Part shown: positions 18,026 to 25,629 of the stretch, piece by piece
Layout of the letters: each line of letters begins with the position of its first letter
Position numbering within the stretch: the first letter of the stretch is position 1
Assembly (NCBI RefSeq): GCF_000014425.1
Contig: NC_008530.1
Coordinates: 682,001-746,000, forward strand
Length of the DNA: 64,000 bases
From: Lactobacillus gasseri ATCC 33323 = JCM 1131
Lineage (GTDB): Bacteria; Bacillota; Bacilli; Lactobacillales; Lactobacillaceae
Direction of reading: 5' to 3'
Position numbers and translations under genes: made by a program
The notes under the pieces: generated by a model
What the model was told of the DNA's origin: nothing
Database searches by the model: none
Seen by the model: only the letters and a program-made list of their open reading frames with translations

Positions 18026-18796
18026 TTGATAAAAACAATCTTTTTTGATGTTGACGGAACATTAGTTTCACATAAAACAGATAGTGTGCCTAAAAGTACT
18101 AGAGAGGCACTTGAACTTTTACGTAAAAATGGCATCAAACTAGTGTTAGCTACTGGGCGTGATATGAGCCAACTAAAGAAATTACCGGTTAAAGATATAA
18201 AATTTGATGGTTATTTGACGATGAATGGACAACTTTGTCTAGATGAAAATGATAATGAACTTTTTGGTAATCCTATTAATGAACAAGATACTAAAAAATT
18301 GGTTAAACTAATTAAAGAGAAGACTGTCCCGATTACTACTATCGGTAAAGAAGGACCGTACATTAATTTTGTAACAGATCAAGTAGTTGCTGCTCAAAAG
18401 GCTGTTTCTAGTAAAGTTGCGCCAGTTGGTAAATATCATGGTGAAAATGTCTATCAATTTATTACATATGGAAACCGTGATGACTTGAGAAAATTGGTTG
18501 ATGATCTTCCAAACTGTAAATTAAGTTGGTGGAATGAGTATGCAGTAGATATTATTTCAAAAGATGGTGGTAAACTAGCGGGTGTTGAGAAGTATCTTAA
18601 ATTGCAGGGTCAAACTTTAGCAGATGCCATGGCTTTTGGCGATGGTGAAAATGATTTAGAGATGCTTAAAGCTGTTCAAACGGGTGTTGCTATGGGTAAC
18701 GGGGAAGAACAAGTGAAGCAGATTGCTGATTATGTGACCAGTGATATTAATGAGGATGGAATCTATAATGCCTGCAAGCACTATAAGTTGATTTAA
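18026..18796 (+). CDS. Cof-type HAD-superfamily phosphatase
   Basis: A 256-residue HAD hydrolase of the Cof (IIB) subfamily. Motif I is DVDGT at residues 8-12 with the nucleophile and acid aspartates, motif II is TGRD near 42-45, and motif IV is FGDGENDLEML near 210-220. A cap domain lies between motifs II and III. The family dephosphorylates sugar phosphates, FMN or pyridoxal phosphate with broad specificity; the substrate here is unknown. Translation starts at TTG 18026, with GGGGTGA seven bases before. Confidence 0.9.
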   Translation: MIKTIFFDVDGTLVSHKTDSVPKSTREALELLRKNGIKLVLATGRDMSQLKKLPVKDIKFDGYLTMNGQLCLDENDNELFGNPINEQDTKKLVKLIKEKTVPITTIGKEGPYINFVTDQVVAAQKAVSSKVAPVGKYHGENVYQFITYGNRDDLRKLVDDLPNCKLSWWNEYAVDIISKDGGKLAGVEKYLKLQGQTLADAMAFGDGENDLEMLKAVQTGVAMGNGEEQVKQIADYVTSDINEDGIYNACKHYKLI

Positions 18797-18841
18797 AACA
18801 GCACTATAATAAAAGCAAAGATTAAGTTTGGGAGAAATTTG

Positions 18842-19537
18842 ATGAAAATAATTAAGTGTGTATTCAAATGGATAGGGATCGCCATTTGCCTATTTCTTAT
18901 TTTTGCTTTTATGCAAGTACCAATTTTGGAAAGTACACCTGTATATTCAATCGATAGTCAGCAACAATTTATTGAAGCTTTTAAGCATGTGAATATGTTT
19001 CATAATATATTTATGATAATTATCTTTACAATTATCACATTTATTATGGAATGGTATGTTTGTAAATGGCTAAATAATAAATTGGATTTTTCAAAAAAAT
19101 TAAGTCGAAAAAATCTGATTTTATCATTAGGAGCAGGTGTATTTTGTTTTATTCTTCAGTTATTAACAATGTTTTCTGTCTTTGTTAATGCCAAACCGGA
19201 TGTATTTACAGAAACATTGAAAACAGGATTAGCTGTACCTTTAATCTTATCCCTAGCTGTAATCGGCCCCACTTTAGAAGAATTATTATTTCAAGCTGGA
19301 ATTCAAAAAGGTATTTTCAAAAGGTTAAATCCATGGATAGCGATTATTTTGACGGCAATTATTTTTGCTGGTGCTCATAATGTAACTCTGAATTGGTCAT
19401 TTTTGAATAGATTTTTATCCGGAGTAGCTTTTGGATATGTTTACCAGAAGACGGATGATATAAAAATGGCAATTTTGAGTCATAGTATATCTAATCTTTT
19501 ACCACTGATAATCTGCTGCATGCAGGCTTGGAGTTGA
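18842..19537 (+). CDS. CPBP-family (Abi-like) intramembrane protease
   Basis: A 231-residue protein with about six hydrophobic segments and the CPBP/Abi (PF02517) pattern in its second half. EELLFQAGIQ near residue 148 matches EExxxR with Q in place of the usual arginine, FAGAHN near 180 carries the histidine of motif 2, and LSHSISNL near 214 is HxxxN. In lactic acid bacteria such proteins are linked to bacteriocin self-immunity or protein prenylation-type proteolysis; no bacteriocin gene is adjacent here. ATG 18842 sits behind GGGAGAAA; TTG 18839 is possible. Confidence 0.85.
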   Translation: MKIIKCVFKWIGIAICLFLIFAFMQVPILESTPVYSIDSQQQFIEAFKHVNMFHNIFMIIIFTIITFIMEWYVCKWLNNKLDFSKKLSRKNLILSLGAGVFCFILQLLTMFSVFVNAKPDVFTETLKTGLAVPLILSLAVIGPTLEELLFQAGIQKGIFKRLNPWIAIILTAIIFAGAHNVTLNWSFLNRFLSGVAFGYVYQKTDDIKMAILSHSISNLLPLIICCMQAWS

Positions 19538-19573
19538 AAAATATATATTTAAATAAATTTCTTCAAAAAATAA

Positions 19574-19602
19574 TTGACATCCAACTTCCTTTTCCCTATA
19601 CT
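19574..19602 (+). promoter_or_regulatory. tRNA-Arg promoter
   Basis: TTGACA at 19574-19579 and TATACT at 19597-19602 are separated by exactly 17 bases, and the tRNA begins 24 bases after the -10. Confidence 0.85.
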
Positions 19603-19625
19603 AGAATATGTTCTGTTAAGGAACT

Positions 19626-19699
19626 GGTTTGGTAGCTCAGCTGGATAGAGCAACGGTCTTCTAAACCGTGGGTCGTGAGTTCGAATCTCACCCAAATCA
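19626..19699 (+). tRNA. tRNA-Arg (anticodon UCU)
   Basis: A complete cloverleaf can be folded. The acceptor stem pairs GGTTTGG (19626-19632) with CCAAATC (19692-19698) with one G-U, the D arm starts GCTC, the anticodon loop is CTTCTAA giving UCU, and the T arm is GTGAG-TTCGAAT-CTCAC. The discriminator base is A, and CCA is not encoded. It has its own promoter and a terminator downstream. It reads the rare arginine codons AGA/AGG. Minus-strand open frames crossing it are artefacts. Confidence 0.95.
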
Positions 19700-19706
19700 C
19701 TGATAT

Positions 19707-19736
19707 GACGCTCCGCATGGGGCGTCTTTTTTTGCA
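19707..19736 (+). terminator. Terminator after tRNA-Arg
   Basis: GACGC and GCGTC close a stem with further pairs of TCC with GGG around GCAT, followed by seven T residues. Confidence 0.85.
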
Positions 19737-19745
19737 ATTTTTTAT

Positions 19746-19771
19746 TTGACCCCCCAAATGACCCCCCAAGC
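19746..19771 (-). repeat. Tandem 12-base C-rich repeat next to tRNA-Arg; possible integrase tail
   Basis: TTGACCCCCCAAA is followed by TGACCCCCCAAG, two near-identical units in otherwise AT-rich DNA. Read on the minus strand it encodes LGGHLGGQIKN, very like the glycine-rich tails of phage tyrosine integrases. No longer integrase homology is visible. Confidence 0.5.
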
Positions 19772-19847
19772 ATATTTTTACGATTGTTAAAAACAAATTT
19801 AACTTTAAAATCATTTTTTGATATAGACCAATTACAAATAAAACTTC

Positions 19848-19876
19848 TTGACCAATTTTTAATATAGGGTTATTAT
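19848..19876 (+). promoter_or_regulatory. glmS promoter
   Basis: TTGACC and TATTAT are 17 bases apart, placing the start of transcription near 19883 and leaving a leader of about 60 bases. Confidence 0.75.
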
Positions 19877-19901
19877 TGCTCATATGACAGCAAATAAAAG
19901 A

Positions 19902-19926
19902 TAGTCCATTTATTTTAAATGAACTA
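19902..19926 (+). promoter_or_regulatory. Hairpin in the glmS leader
   Basis: TAGTCCATTTA and TAAATGAACTA form an 11-pair stem with one mismatch and a three-base loop, ending just before AAAGGAG. It may affect mRNA stability or translation. It does not resemble the glmS ribozyme. Confidence 0.5.
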
Positions 19927-19945
19927 TACCAAAGGAGAAAAATGT

Positions 19946-21757
19946 ATGTGTGGAATTGTTGGTGTTGTTGGAAAACCTGCAAGAGATATTATTTTAAATG
20001 GTCTAACTAACTTGGAATATCGTGGCTATGATTCAGCAGGTATGTACTTAAATGATCTTAATGGTAATGAATATTTGACTAAGGCAGTTGGCAGAATTTC
20101 TAACTTAAAAGAAAAGCTAACTCCAGATGAACAAGGCTTAGTTGGAATTGGTCATACTCGCTGGGCGACTCACGGTAAACCAACAGTTGATAATGCTCAC
20201 CCTCATTTTGATGAAACTAAGCGTTTTTACTTAGTTCATAATGGTGTAATTGAAAATTATGTAGAATTAAAGGAAAAATACTTACAAGGTGTTAAATTCC
20301 ATTCAAATACTGATACTGAAGTGGTTGTTCAATTAATTGGTAAAATTGCTCGTGAAAAGAATTTAGACGGCTTTTCTGCATTTAAAGAAGCTTTGAAGTT
20401 AGTTAAAGGCTCATACGCTTTTCTCTTGGTTGATAATACTGAACCAGACCATGTTTTTATTGCAAAGAATAAGTCACCAATGATGCTCGGTCTTGGAGAT
20501 GGATTTAATATTATTGCTTCTGATGCAATTTCTGTTTTAGACCAAACTAAGACTTTTGTTGATTTACAAGATGGTGATGTAGGTGACATTACCAAGGATT
20601 CTTACACAATTGAAACTGTTGACGGTAAAAAAGTCGAACGTAAACCTCACGTATTAGATATTGATCCAAACGCAGCTTCCAAAGGTACTTATGAATTCTA
20701 TATGTTAAAAGAAATCGATGAGCAACCAAGCGTGATGCGTAAAATTTCTCAAACTTATTTTGATGAAAATGGTGACGTTAAGGTTGAGCCTCAAATCATT
20801 GATGCTCTTTCTAAAGCAGATCGAATTTATATTTATGCAGCAGGTACGAGTTACCATGCTGGCTTAGTCGGAAAGACACTTTTAGAACACTACACAGGTA
20901 TTCCAACAGAAGTTGGTTTAGCTTCAGAAGCTGGCTATCACTTCCCAATGATGAGTAAAAAGCCATTTTTTATTTTTCTAACTCAATCTGGAGAAACCGC
21001 TGATTCACGCGTTGTTTTAAAAGAAGTTAATAAGCGTAATATACCAAGTTTAACCATTACTAACGTAGAAGGATCAACTTTATCAAGAGAAGCAGACTAC
21101 ACGATGCTACTAGAAGCCGGTCCTGAAATTGCTGTCGCATCTACTAAAGCTTATACTGCTCAAATCGCCGTTCAAGCAGTACTTGCTAAAGCTTTGGGTG
21201 AAGCACTTAATAATCAAGATGCAAAAGATTGGAACTTAAAACATGACCTAGCTATTGCGGCTGAAGGGATGCAACAACTTGTTGATAGTAAGGAAAGCTT
21301 AAAAGAAATCGCCGACAAGTACTTAATTAAGTCACGCAATGCCTTCTATATTGGACGCGGAATTGACTATGCCGTTGCCTTAGAAGGAGCATTGAAGCTT
21401 AAAGAAGTTTCATACATTCAAACTGAAGGTTTTGCGGCAGCTGAATTAAAACATGGAACTATTTCTCTTATTGAAAAAGGTACTCCAGTTATTGCTTTAA
21501 TTAATGATCCAGCTACTGCCGACTTAACTCGTGGTAACATTCAAGAAGTTGTTTCTCGCGGAGCTAATATTATTACAATTGTTGGTAAGGATTTTGCTAA
21601 AGAGGGCGACGATATCGTATTACCAGAAATTAACTACTATATGTCTGCACTTCTAACTGTTGTACCAGCTCAACTCCTTGCTTATTATGCTTCTAAAGAT
21701 AAGGGCTTAGATGTTGATAAGCCACGTAACTTGGCTAAGAGTGTGACAGTTGAATAA
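19946..21757 (+). CDS. glmS: Glutamine-fructose-6-phosphate aminotransferase (isomerizing)
   Basis: Makes glucosamine-6-phosphate from fructose-6-phosphate and glutamine, the first step towards UDP-GlcNAc and peptidoglycan. The start is ATG 19946, so that removal of Met exposes the N-terminal nucleophile Cys (MCGIVGVVG). An upstream ATG at 19919 is excluded because it would bury this cysteine; AAAGGAG lies at the correct distance for 19946. The glutaminase domain has GHTRWATHG near 71-79 and NGVIEN near 98. Two SIS domains follow, with TSYHAG and SQSGETADS. Length is 603 residues. The C-terminus DKPRNLAKSVTVE is the conserved sugar-site tail. Confidence 0.97.
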   Translation: MCGIVGVVGKPARDIILNGLTNLEYRGYDSAGMYLNDLNGNEYLTKAVGRISNLKEKLTPDEQGLVGIGHTRWATHGKPTVDNAHPHFDETKRFYLVHNGVIENYVELKEKYLQGVKFHSNTDTEVVVQLIGKIAREKNLDGFSAFKEALKLVKGSYAFLLVDNTEPDHVFIAKNKSPMMLGLGDGFNIIASDAISVLDQTKTFVDLQDGDVGDITKDSYTIETVDGKKVERKPHVLDIDPNAASKGTYEFYMLKEIDEQPSVMRKISQTYFDENGDVKVEPQIIDALSKADRIYIYAAGTSYHAGLVGKTLLEHYTGIPTEVGLASEAGYHFPMMSKKPFFIFLTQSGETADSRVVLKEVNKRNIPSLTITNVEGSTLSREADYTMLLEAGPEIAVASTKAYTAQIAVQAVLAKALGEALNNQDAKDWNLKHDLAIAAEGMQQLVDSKESLKEIADKYLIKSRNAFYIGRGIDYAVALEGALKLKEVSYIQTEGFAAAELKHGTISLIEKGTPVIALINDPATADLTRGNIQEVVSRGANIITIVGKDFAKEGDDIVLPEINYYMSALLTVVPAQLLAYYASKDKGLDVDKPRNLAKSVTVE

Positions 21758-21775
21758 AAATTAAACCAAACTAGT

Positions 21776-21822
21776 AAAATAGCGAATTAGTGATTTTAAA
21801 AGTGACTAATTCGCTATTTTTA
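21776..21822 (+). terminator. Terminator after glmS
   Basis: AAAATAGCGAATTAGT pairs perfectly with ACTAATTCGCTATTTT, followed by T residues. Confidence 0.92.
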
Positions 21823-21895
21823 ATTAAATGTTTTTGATCGAAAATATGAGTATTTGATTTAAAATAAGGATAGTTAATAATTAATGAGGATAATT

Positions 21896-22315
21896 ATGCT
21901 ATCAAAAATATCAATTTTACTTACAAATCACCAACTTACATTAAAAGATATTTCTCAAAATCAGCACTTGGCAGAACAAGATTTAAAAAAAGAACTTAAT
22001 GAAAATCCTGATAATTGGTCAAGCTCAGTTTTATCAGCTTTGTCGTCATCTTTGAACATGCGGCCTGGAGACTTATTAGAATTACTTGATCCAGTTTATT
22101 CTTTGAAGATTAATGATCATCATCAAATGATTCAAGGAATCTATATTGAAGATCCTGAAGTTTATGAACAAATTCGCTTTGTGGTAGAAAGTGAGCATTT
22201 AGAAGGTTGGCAACCTGACGAAGAGGATATTTTAAGATTGCTTGATGAAGCAATTAATCCATCTCCTAAGTTCCAAACTGAAATAAGTCGGATTTGGGGT
22301 GAGAAAGATGAGTGA
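21896..22315 (+). CDS. Fic-associated antitoxin with VbhA-like C-terminal domain
   Basis: A 139-residue acidic protein. The N-terminal half (about 1-65) looks helical, with an HTH-like segment around LSSSLNMRPGDLLEL, as in XRE-type regulators. The C-terminal part (about 95-135) reads SEHLEGWQPDEEDILRLLDE. S99-xxx-E103-G104 matches the class I Fic-inhibitory motif [S/T]xxxE[G/N], and the following P-x-E-E spacing is also like VbhA/FicA antitoxins. The fic gene overlaps its stop by eight bases. It is therefore probably the antitoxin, inserting the glutamate into the Fic active site, and may also repress the operon. ATG 21896 is chosen for GAGGATAATT upstream; ATG 21884 would add four residues. 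Confidence 0.7.
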   Translation: MLSKISILLTNHQLTLKDISQNQHLAEQDLKKELNENPDNWSSSVLSALSSSLNMRPGDLLELLDPVYSLKINDHHQMIQGIYIEDPEVYEQIRFVVESEHLEGWQPDEEDILRLLDEAINPSPKFQTEISRIWGEKDE

Positions 22316-22898
22316 GGAGCCAAAAGATACAGAATGGTATCGCAGAAAGTTTCTTTATCCTAATGGAACGCTTAAAAATAAACTCAATATTAAGGATGCG
22401 GCAGAATTAGCGCAAAAAGAATACTTAGGTTCAGCTGTGCGCGCATTAGCTTTTTTGAGGAAGAATAAAAAGATTACTAGCGTTGAAGATTTGAAGAAAA
22501 TTCATAAGATTATGTTTGGCTGGCTTTATGATTGGGCAGGACAAATTCGAGATTATGAGTTGATTAAGGGAGATACTGAGTTTCTAGAATATACTCGGAT
22601 TAAGTTTGGGATCGAAGAAATAGATGAGAAAATGAGACAATTAGCGAGTCGAAAAGAAATTGCTAATACTGATTATGCTTTTTTGCTTGATCGTTTGAAT
22701 TATCTTCATCCCTTTAGAGAAGGAAATGGTAGGAGTAGCAAGTTGTTTTTACAAGCTTTTGCTGCGAATCACGGACAAGTTATTGATTATCCGCGATCAA
22801 ATAAAGAATTAATTATTGCTCAAAATAATGCAGATATTAACCAAATTGCTAAGTTAATTAAGATTAAGCCAAAAGCTAAGAAAATGAATGCTAGATAA
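22308..22898 (+). CDS. Fic-domain protein (AMP-transferase-type toxin)
   Basis: A 196-residue single-domain Fic protein, the size of FicT/VbhT-core toxins. The active-site loop is HPFREGNGRSSK at residues 134-145. H134 is the catalytic base, E138 holds the metal, and R142 binds phosphate; the last arginine of HxFx(D/E)GNGRxxR is K here. No [S/T]xxxE[G/N] motif is visible inside the protein, consistent with inhibition in trans by the preceding protein. ATG 22308 overlaps the upstream stop and has GGGGTGAG before it. Known relatives AMPylate targets such as DNA gyrase and topoisomerase IV; the target here is unknown. Confidence 0.9.
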   Translation: MSEEPKDTEWYRRKFLYPNGTLKNKLNIKDAAELAQKEYLGSAVRALAFLRKNKKITSVEDLKKIHKIMFGWLYDWAGQIRDYELIKGDTEFLEYTRIKFGIEEIDEKMRQLASRKEIANTDYAFLLDRLNYLHPFREGNGRSSKLFLQAFAANHGQVIDYPRSNKELIIAQNNADINQIAKLIKIKPKAKKMNAR

Positions 22899-22943
22899 AA
22901 AAAGTATCCCAATGATAATTTTTCGTCATTAGGATGCTTTTTT
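22896..22943. terminator. Bidirectional terminator between fic and the acyltransferase gene
   Basis: AAAAAGTATCCCAATGA pairs with TCATTAGGATGCTTTTT, with two mismatches and T/A runs on both sides. Confidence 0.85.
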
Positions 22944-24072
22944 AATTGAACAGAAAACTAATTTTGACCAATTTATTTTCTTTAAACCAAGTCCAGCAAA
23001 GATGTAATAAATAAGCAGAAGCAAAAGATAAACACCAAGTAAAAATCCATGTCCCAAAGAAAGTTAAAAAGGGATGATAGTGAGCGTGAAATGACATATT
23101 TAGGCCGCGCCAAACTAATTGGTTCCAGAATACATTAGAAAGATATGCACGATAGGCATAAATAGCCAAAAAATGAAAAATTTTTAGACTAGTTTGAGAA
23201 TTTTTCTTTACTTGATGCAAGCAAAATGCAGCAATTAGAGCAATAACTGCTAAAGAGTATAGTGTCATGGAAGGTTTATAATACGGAGCATTATTAAAAT
23301 TAATGGGGTGGCCAAAACTTTGTAGTTCAAGATTGGTCCAAATGAAACAAATGATAAAAATAATACTAAGCAGCCACCAAAATTTAGTAAAAAATGCGTT
23401 AACATAATCGCGTAATTGCCAGGCCAAAACACCATAGACGCCATAGATAAAGAAAGAGATAAAAGCTCTATCCAGTAAATACCAATCGTTTTGATGGATG
23501 CCATGAAAGACATAGGTGTCGTAAAACCAAAGCCAGGTGAAATAAAGGATAAACGTAACGATTGCAATTATGATTCCACGTTTAATATTAGTTCCCACAT
23601 AGCGACTAATCGCCCAAAAGAGTGGCATTAGGATGATAAATTGTAGCATCATCGTGTTATACCAAAGATGAGGAGCAGCATTTCCGTTAATGAATTGCCA
23701 GCAAAAAGTTGGAAAATTATAGTATTTGTTTACTTGCTGTTCCCAGGGCATTCCTAGTAAATAAATTAAAGTCCACCAGATAGTCGGTACGAATAAGTTA
23801 GACCAATTATTACGAAGGTATTTATTATATAAAAAGTGATTTTCTAAATCATAGGTTCTAGTAGTTGTATATAAGATTCCAAAAATAAAAGCAGGGGCAG
23901 TATATTTTACTAGATTATATAGGAGACCAAAAATATCTTGAGTATGAGCTGGTTGCCTGATGTCCATAACTAAGGACATAATTGGTTGCGACATGACGGC
24001 AGTACATGCAAAGACTTTAAGGTAGTCGCCAATATCAGCTGTTTTAAATGATAAAAATTGATATTTTTTCAT
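22942..24072 (-). CDS. Acyltransferase-3 family membrane protein
   Basis: A 376-residue protein with about ten hydrophobic segments, typical of membrane O-acyltransferases (PF01757) that acetylate cell-wall polymers, exopolysaccharide or lipids. The N-terminal GDYLKVFACTAVMSQPIMSL matches the family's first span, where a histidine or arginine is often present. PHLWYNTMMLQ near residue 134 matches the family LWFL-type motif. It carries a single long domain without a C-terminal SGNH domain. The gene stands alone on the minus strand, so the substrate cannot be inferred from neighbours. Confidence 0.85.
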   Translation of the reverse strand: MKKYQFLSFKTADIGDYLKVFACTAVMSQPIMSLVMDIRQPAHTQDIFGLLYNLVKYTAPAFIFGILYTTTRTYDLENHFLYNKYLRNNWSNLFVPTIWWTLIYLLGMPWEQQVNKYYNFPTFCWQFINGNAAPHLWYNTMMLQFIILMPLFWAISRYVGTNIKRGIIIAIVTFILYFTWLWFYDTYVFHGIHQNDWYLLDRAFISFFIYGVYGVLAWQLRDYVNAFFTKFWWLLSIIFIICFIWTNLELQSFGHPINFNNAPYYKPSMTLYSLAVIALIAAFCLHQVKKNSQTSLKIFHFLAIYAYRAYLSNVFWNQLVWRGLNMSFHAHYHPFLTFFGTWIFTWCLSFASAYLLHLCWTWFKENKLVKISFLFN

Positions 24073-24265
24073 AAATTAGTTCCTTCATTAGTAGAGAAAA
24101 GGTCTACAAACTCACTCTTAATATATTCATCTTTTTGAAAAAAGACAAGTTGTCTGTAATTAGGCGCTTAACAATTATTAAAATTTGAACTAGGATATAA
24201 ATGACTGATCGAAACTTCTCCTCCTAAGAAGTGTAACAATTTATTTTTCTTCATTAGATCATGTT

Positions 24266-24297
24266 AAGCTGCAGTCAGAAATGGTTGCAGCTTTTTA
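24266..24297 (+). terminator. Orphan terminator-like hairpin upstream of the nitroreductase gene
   Basis: AAGCTGCA pairs with TGCAGCTT around a 12-base loop, followed by TTT-rich sequence. No coding gene ends here. A second small hairpin (ACTTCT/AGAAGT, near 24213-24231) lies before it. Together they may mark a small RNA or a leader attenuator. Confidence 0.55.
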
Positions 24298-24364
24298 TTT
24301 ATAGTCATAAAAGGATTAAAATTAAGATATTAATACAATAAAGAATTTAAAGAAGGTATATATG

Positions 24365-25027
24365 ATGAACGTAGAAGAAGCAATTTTAACCCGGCATGCA
24401 GTTCGTTTATTTAATCCAGACGATAAGATTTCAAAAGGGAGTCTAGAAAAAATTGTTGAACTAGCTCAACACGCTCCTTCATGGGTAGATTCACAACCTT
24501 GGAAGGTATATATTGCAACGGGTAACACACTAGCAGCAATTAAAAAACGTCATGCTGAAAATGTTAAGAACGGTGTTAAAGCAAATCCTGACTGGCCAAC
24601 CACTCACAGAGAAGATTGGGCTAAGTTTCCAAGAGAAAATATGCTAAAGCATAATGAAGCAACCGCTCATTTTTGGGAAAATCCAGAGTTGTCTGACATG
24701 ACACGTCAGGATCTACAGACACGTCTTTATGATGCACCAGCAATTTGCTACTTAACTATTCCTAAAGATTCAAATCAATGGTCAGATTACGATTTAGGTG
24801 CTTTTGGTCAAACTTTGATGTTGGCAGCTAGAGGAATGGGAATTGATTCAATGCCAGCTTATGAAATTGTGAAATTTCCAGAATCTGTTAAACAAATTAT
24901 GAATATTCCTGACTCTGAATGGCTTGCAATGGGAATAGCTTTAGGATATGCAGATATGGCAACTAGAGTTAACGAATATCGCGCTCCGCGTGTGCCATTA
25001 GATGAAATGCTAAAAATAAAGGATTAA
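24365..25027 (+). CDS. Nitroreductase family protein
   Basis: A 220-residue FMN-dependent NAD(P)H oxidoreductase. The N-terminal RHAVRLFNPDDKIS holds the FMN-phosphate arginines, and APSWVDSQPWKVYIA near 37-52 corresponds to the conserved APSxxNxQPW motif with D for N. GMGIDSMPAYE near 158 and MGIALGYAD near 195-203 complete the fold. The physiological substrate is unknown. Two adjacent ATGs (24362, 24365) are possible behind GAAGG. The gene is followed by a terminator. Confidence 0.9.
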   Translation: MNVEEAILTRHAVRLFNPDDKISKGSLEKIVELAQHAPSWVDSQPWKVYIATGNTLAAIKKRHAENVKNGVKANPDWPTTHREDWAKFPRENMLKHNEATAHFWENPELSDMTRQDLQTRLYDAPAICYLTIPKDSNQWSDYDLGAFGQTLMLAARGMGIDSMPAYEIVKFPESVKQIMNIPDSEWLAMGIALGYADMATRVNEYRAPRVPLDEMLKIKD

Positions 25028-25053
25028 AAAAGACGCCGCTGAGGACGTCTTTT
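25026..25053. terminator. Bidirectional terminator between the nitroreductase and DUF4811 genes
   Basis: AAAAGACG pairs with CGTCTTTT around a ten-base loop. On the minus strand it is followed by a T run and so ends the MFS/DUF4811 operon. Confidence 0.8.
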
Positions 25054-25068
25054 CTGAAGAAAATATAA

Positions 25069-25629
25069 TTAATGAAGAGATGCAGCCTTTTGGGCATGCA
25101 TTTTTTCTTGCATTTGTTTTTGTAATTTTTGCATATCTTTAGTTGAGATAATTTTCCAGTTTGAGGGAAGAGTAAAAGTATACTCTCTATGTTTTAATTC
25201 ATTATTATGATTAAAGATATTAAACATCATACGACTAAAATTATCTTTGTAAACATACCGAGTGGTTCTTATTTTGAGACTTGGCTGTTTGCCGTGATTA
25301 ATTTTAGTTGAAACCTTATCTAATTTAATTGCTCTAGGCTTCTTCTGATTGTTATTAGTCTTATATAAATATACTTTTTCTGTCCCATTACCTAGAGGTT
25401 GATAAAGTAGAAGTGGAAGGTTAGGACTAGCACTTGAAACTAAATGTTGTGTCTTAGTCTGTGTTTCAGTCTTCATCCCCCAGTGATTGTAGTCATGTGC
25501 GACGATACCCAGCACGCAAAGTAAAGTAATGATTAAAGAAATCCATGAAACTAGAGTATGGCCTTTACCAGGGATGACATTAAAATATATAAATAAAATT
25601 GCTGCCAAAATTAGAATTACAATTATCAT
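25069..25629 (-). CDS. DUF4811-type membrane protein
   Basis: A 186-residue protein with two N-terminal hydrophobic segments (about residues 1-20 and 28-45) and a basic soluble remainder that ends in a Lys/Gln/Met-rich helix. It resembles the DUF4811 proteins encoded next to multidrug MFS pumps in lactobacilli. Its ATG shares one base with the stop of the MFS gene, so the two are translationally coupled. The function is not known; an accessory role for the pump is an inference from position only. Confidence 0.75.
   Translation of the reverse strand: MIIVILILAAILFIYFNVIPGKGHTLVSWISLIITLLCVLGIVAHDYNHWGMKTETQTKTQHLVSSASPNLPLLLYQPLGNGTEKVYLYKTNNNQKKPRAIKLDKVSTKINHGKQPSLKIRTTRYVYKDNFSRMMFNIFNHNNELKHREYTFTLPSNWKIISTKDMQKLQKQMQEKMHAQKAASLH

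Noticed and set aside
19740-19945. glmS ribozyme upstream of glmS
   Set aside because: No conserved ribozyme core or cleavage-site pattern is visible, and the leader from the predicted start is only about 60 bases.
19549-19982. Minus-strand open frames of 74 and 128 codons covering the tRNA-Arg
   Set aside because: They are antisense to the tRNA and glmS start, lack a ribosome-binding site and contain the common tRNA-antisense peptide pattern. Only the short LGGHLGGQIK part is of interest.
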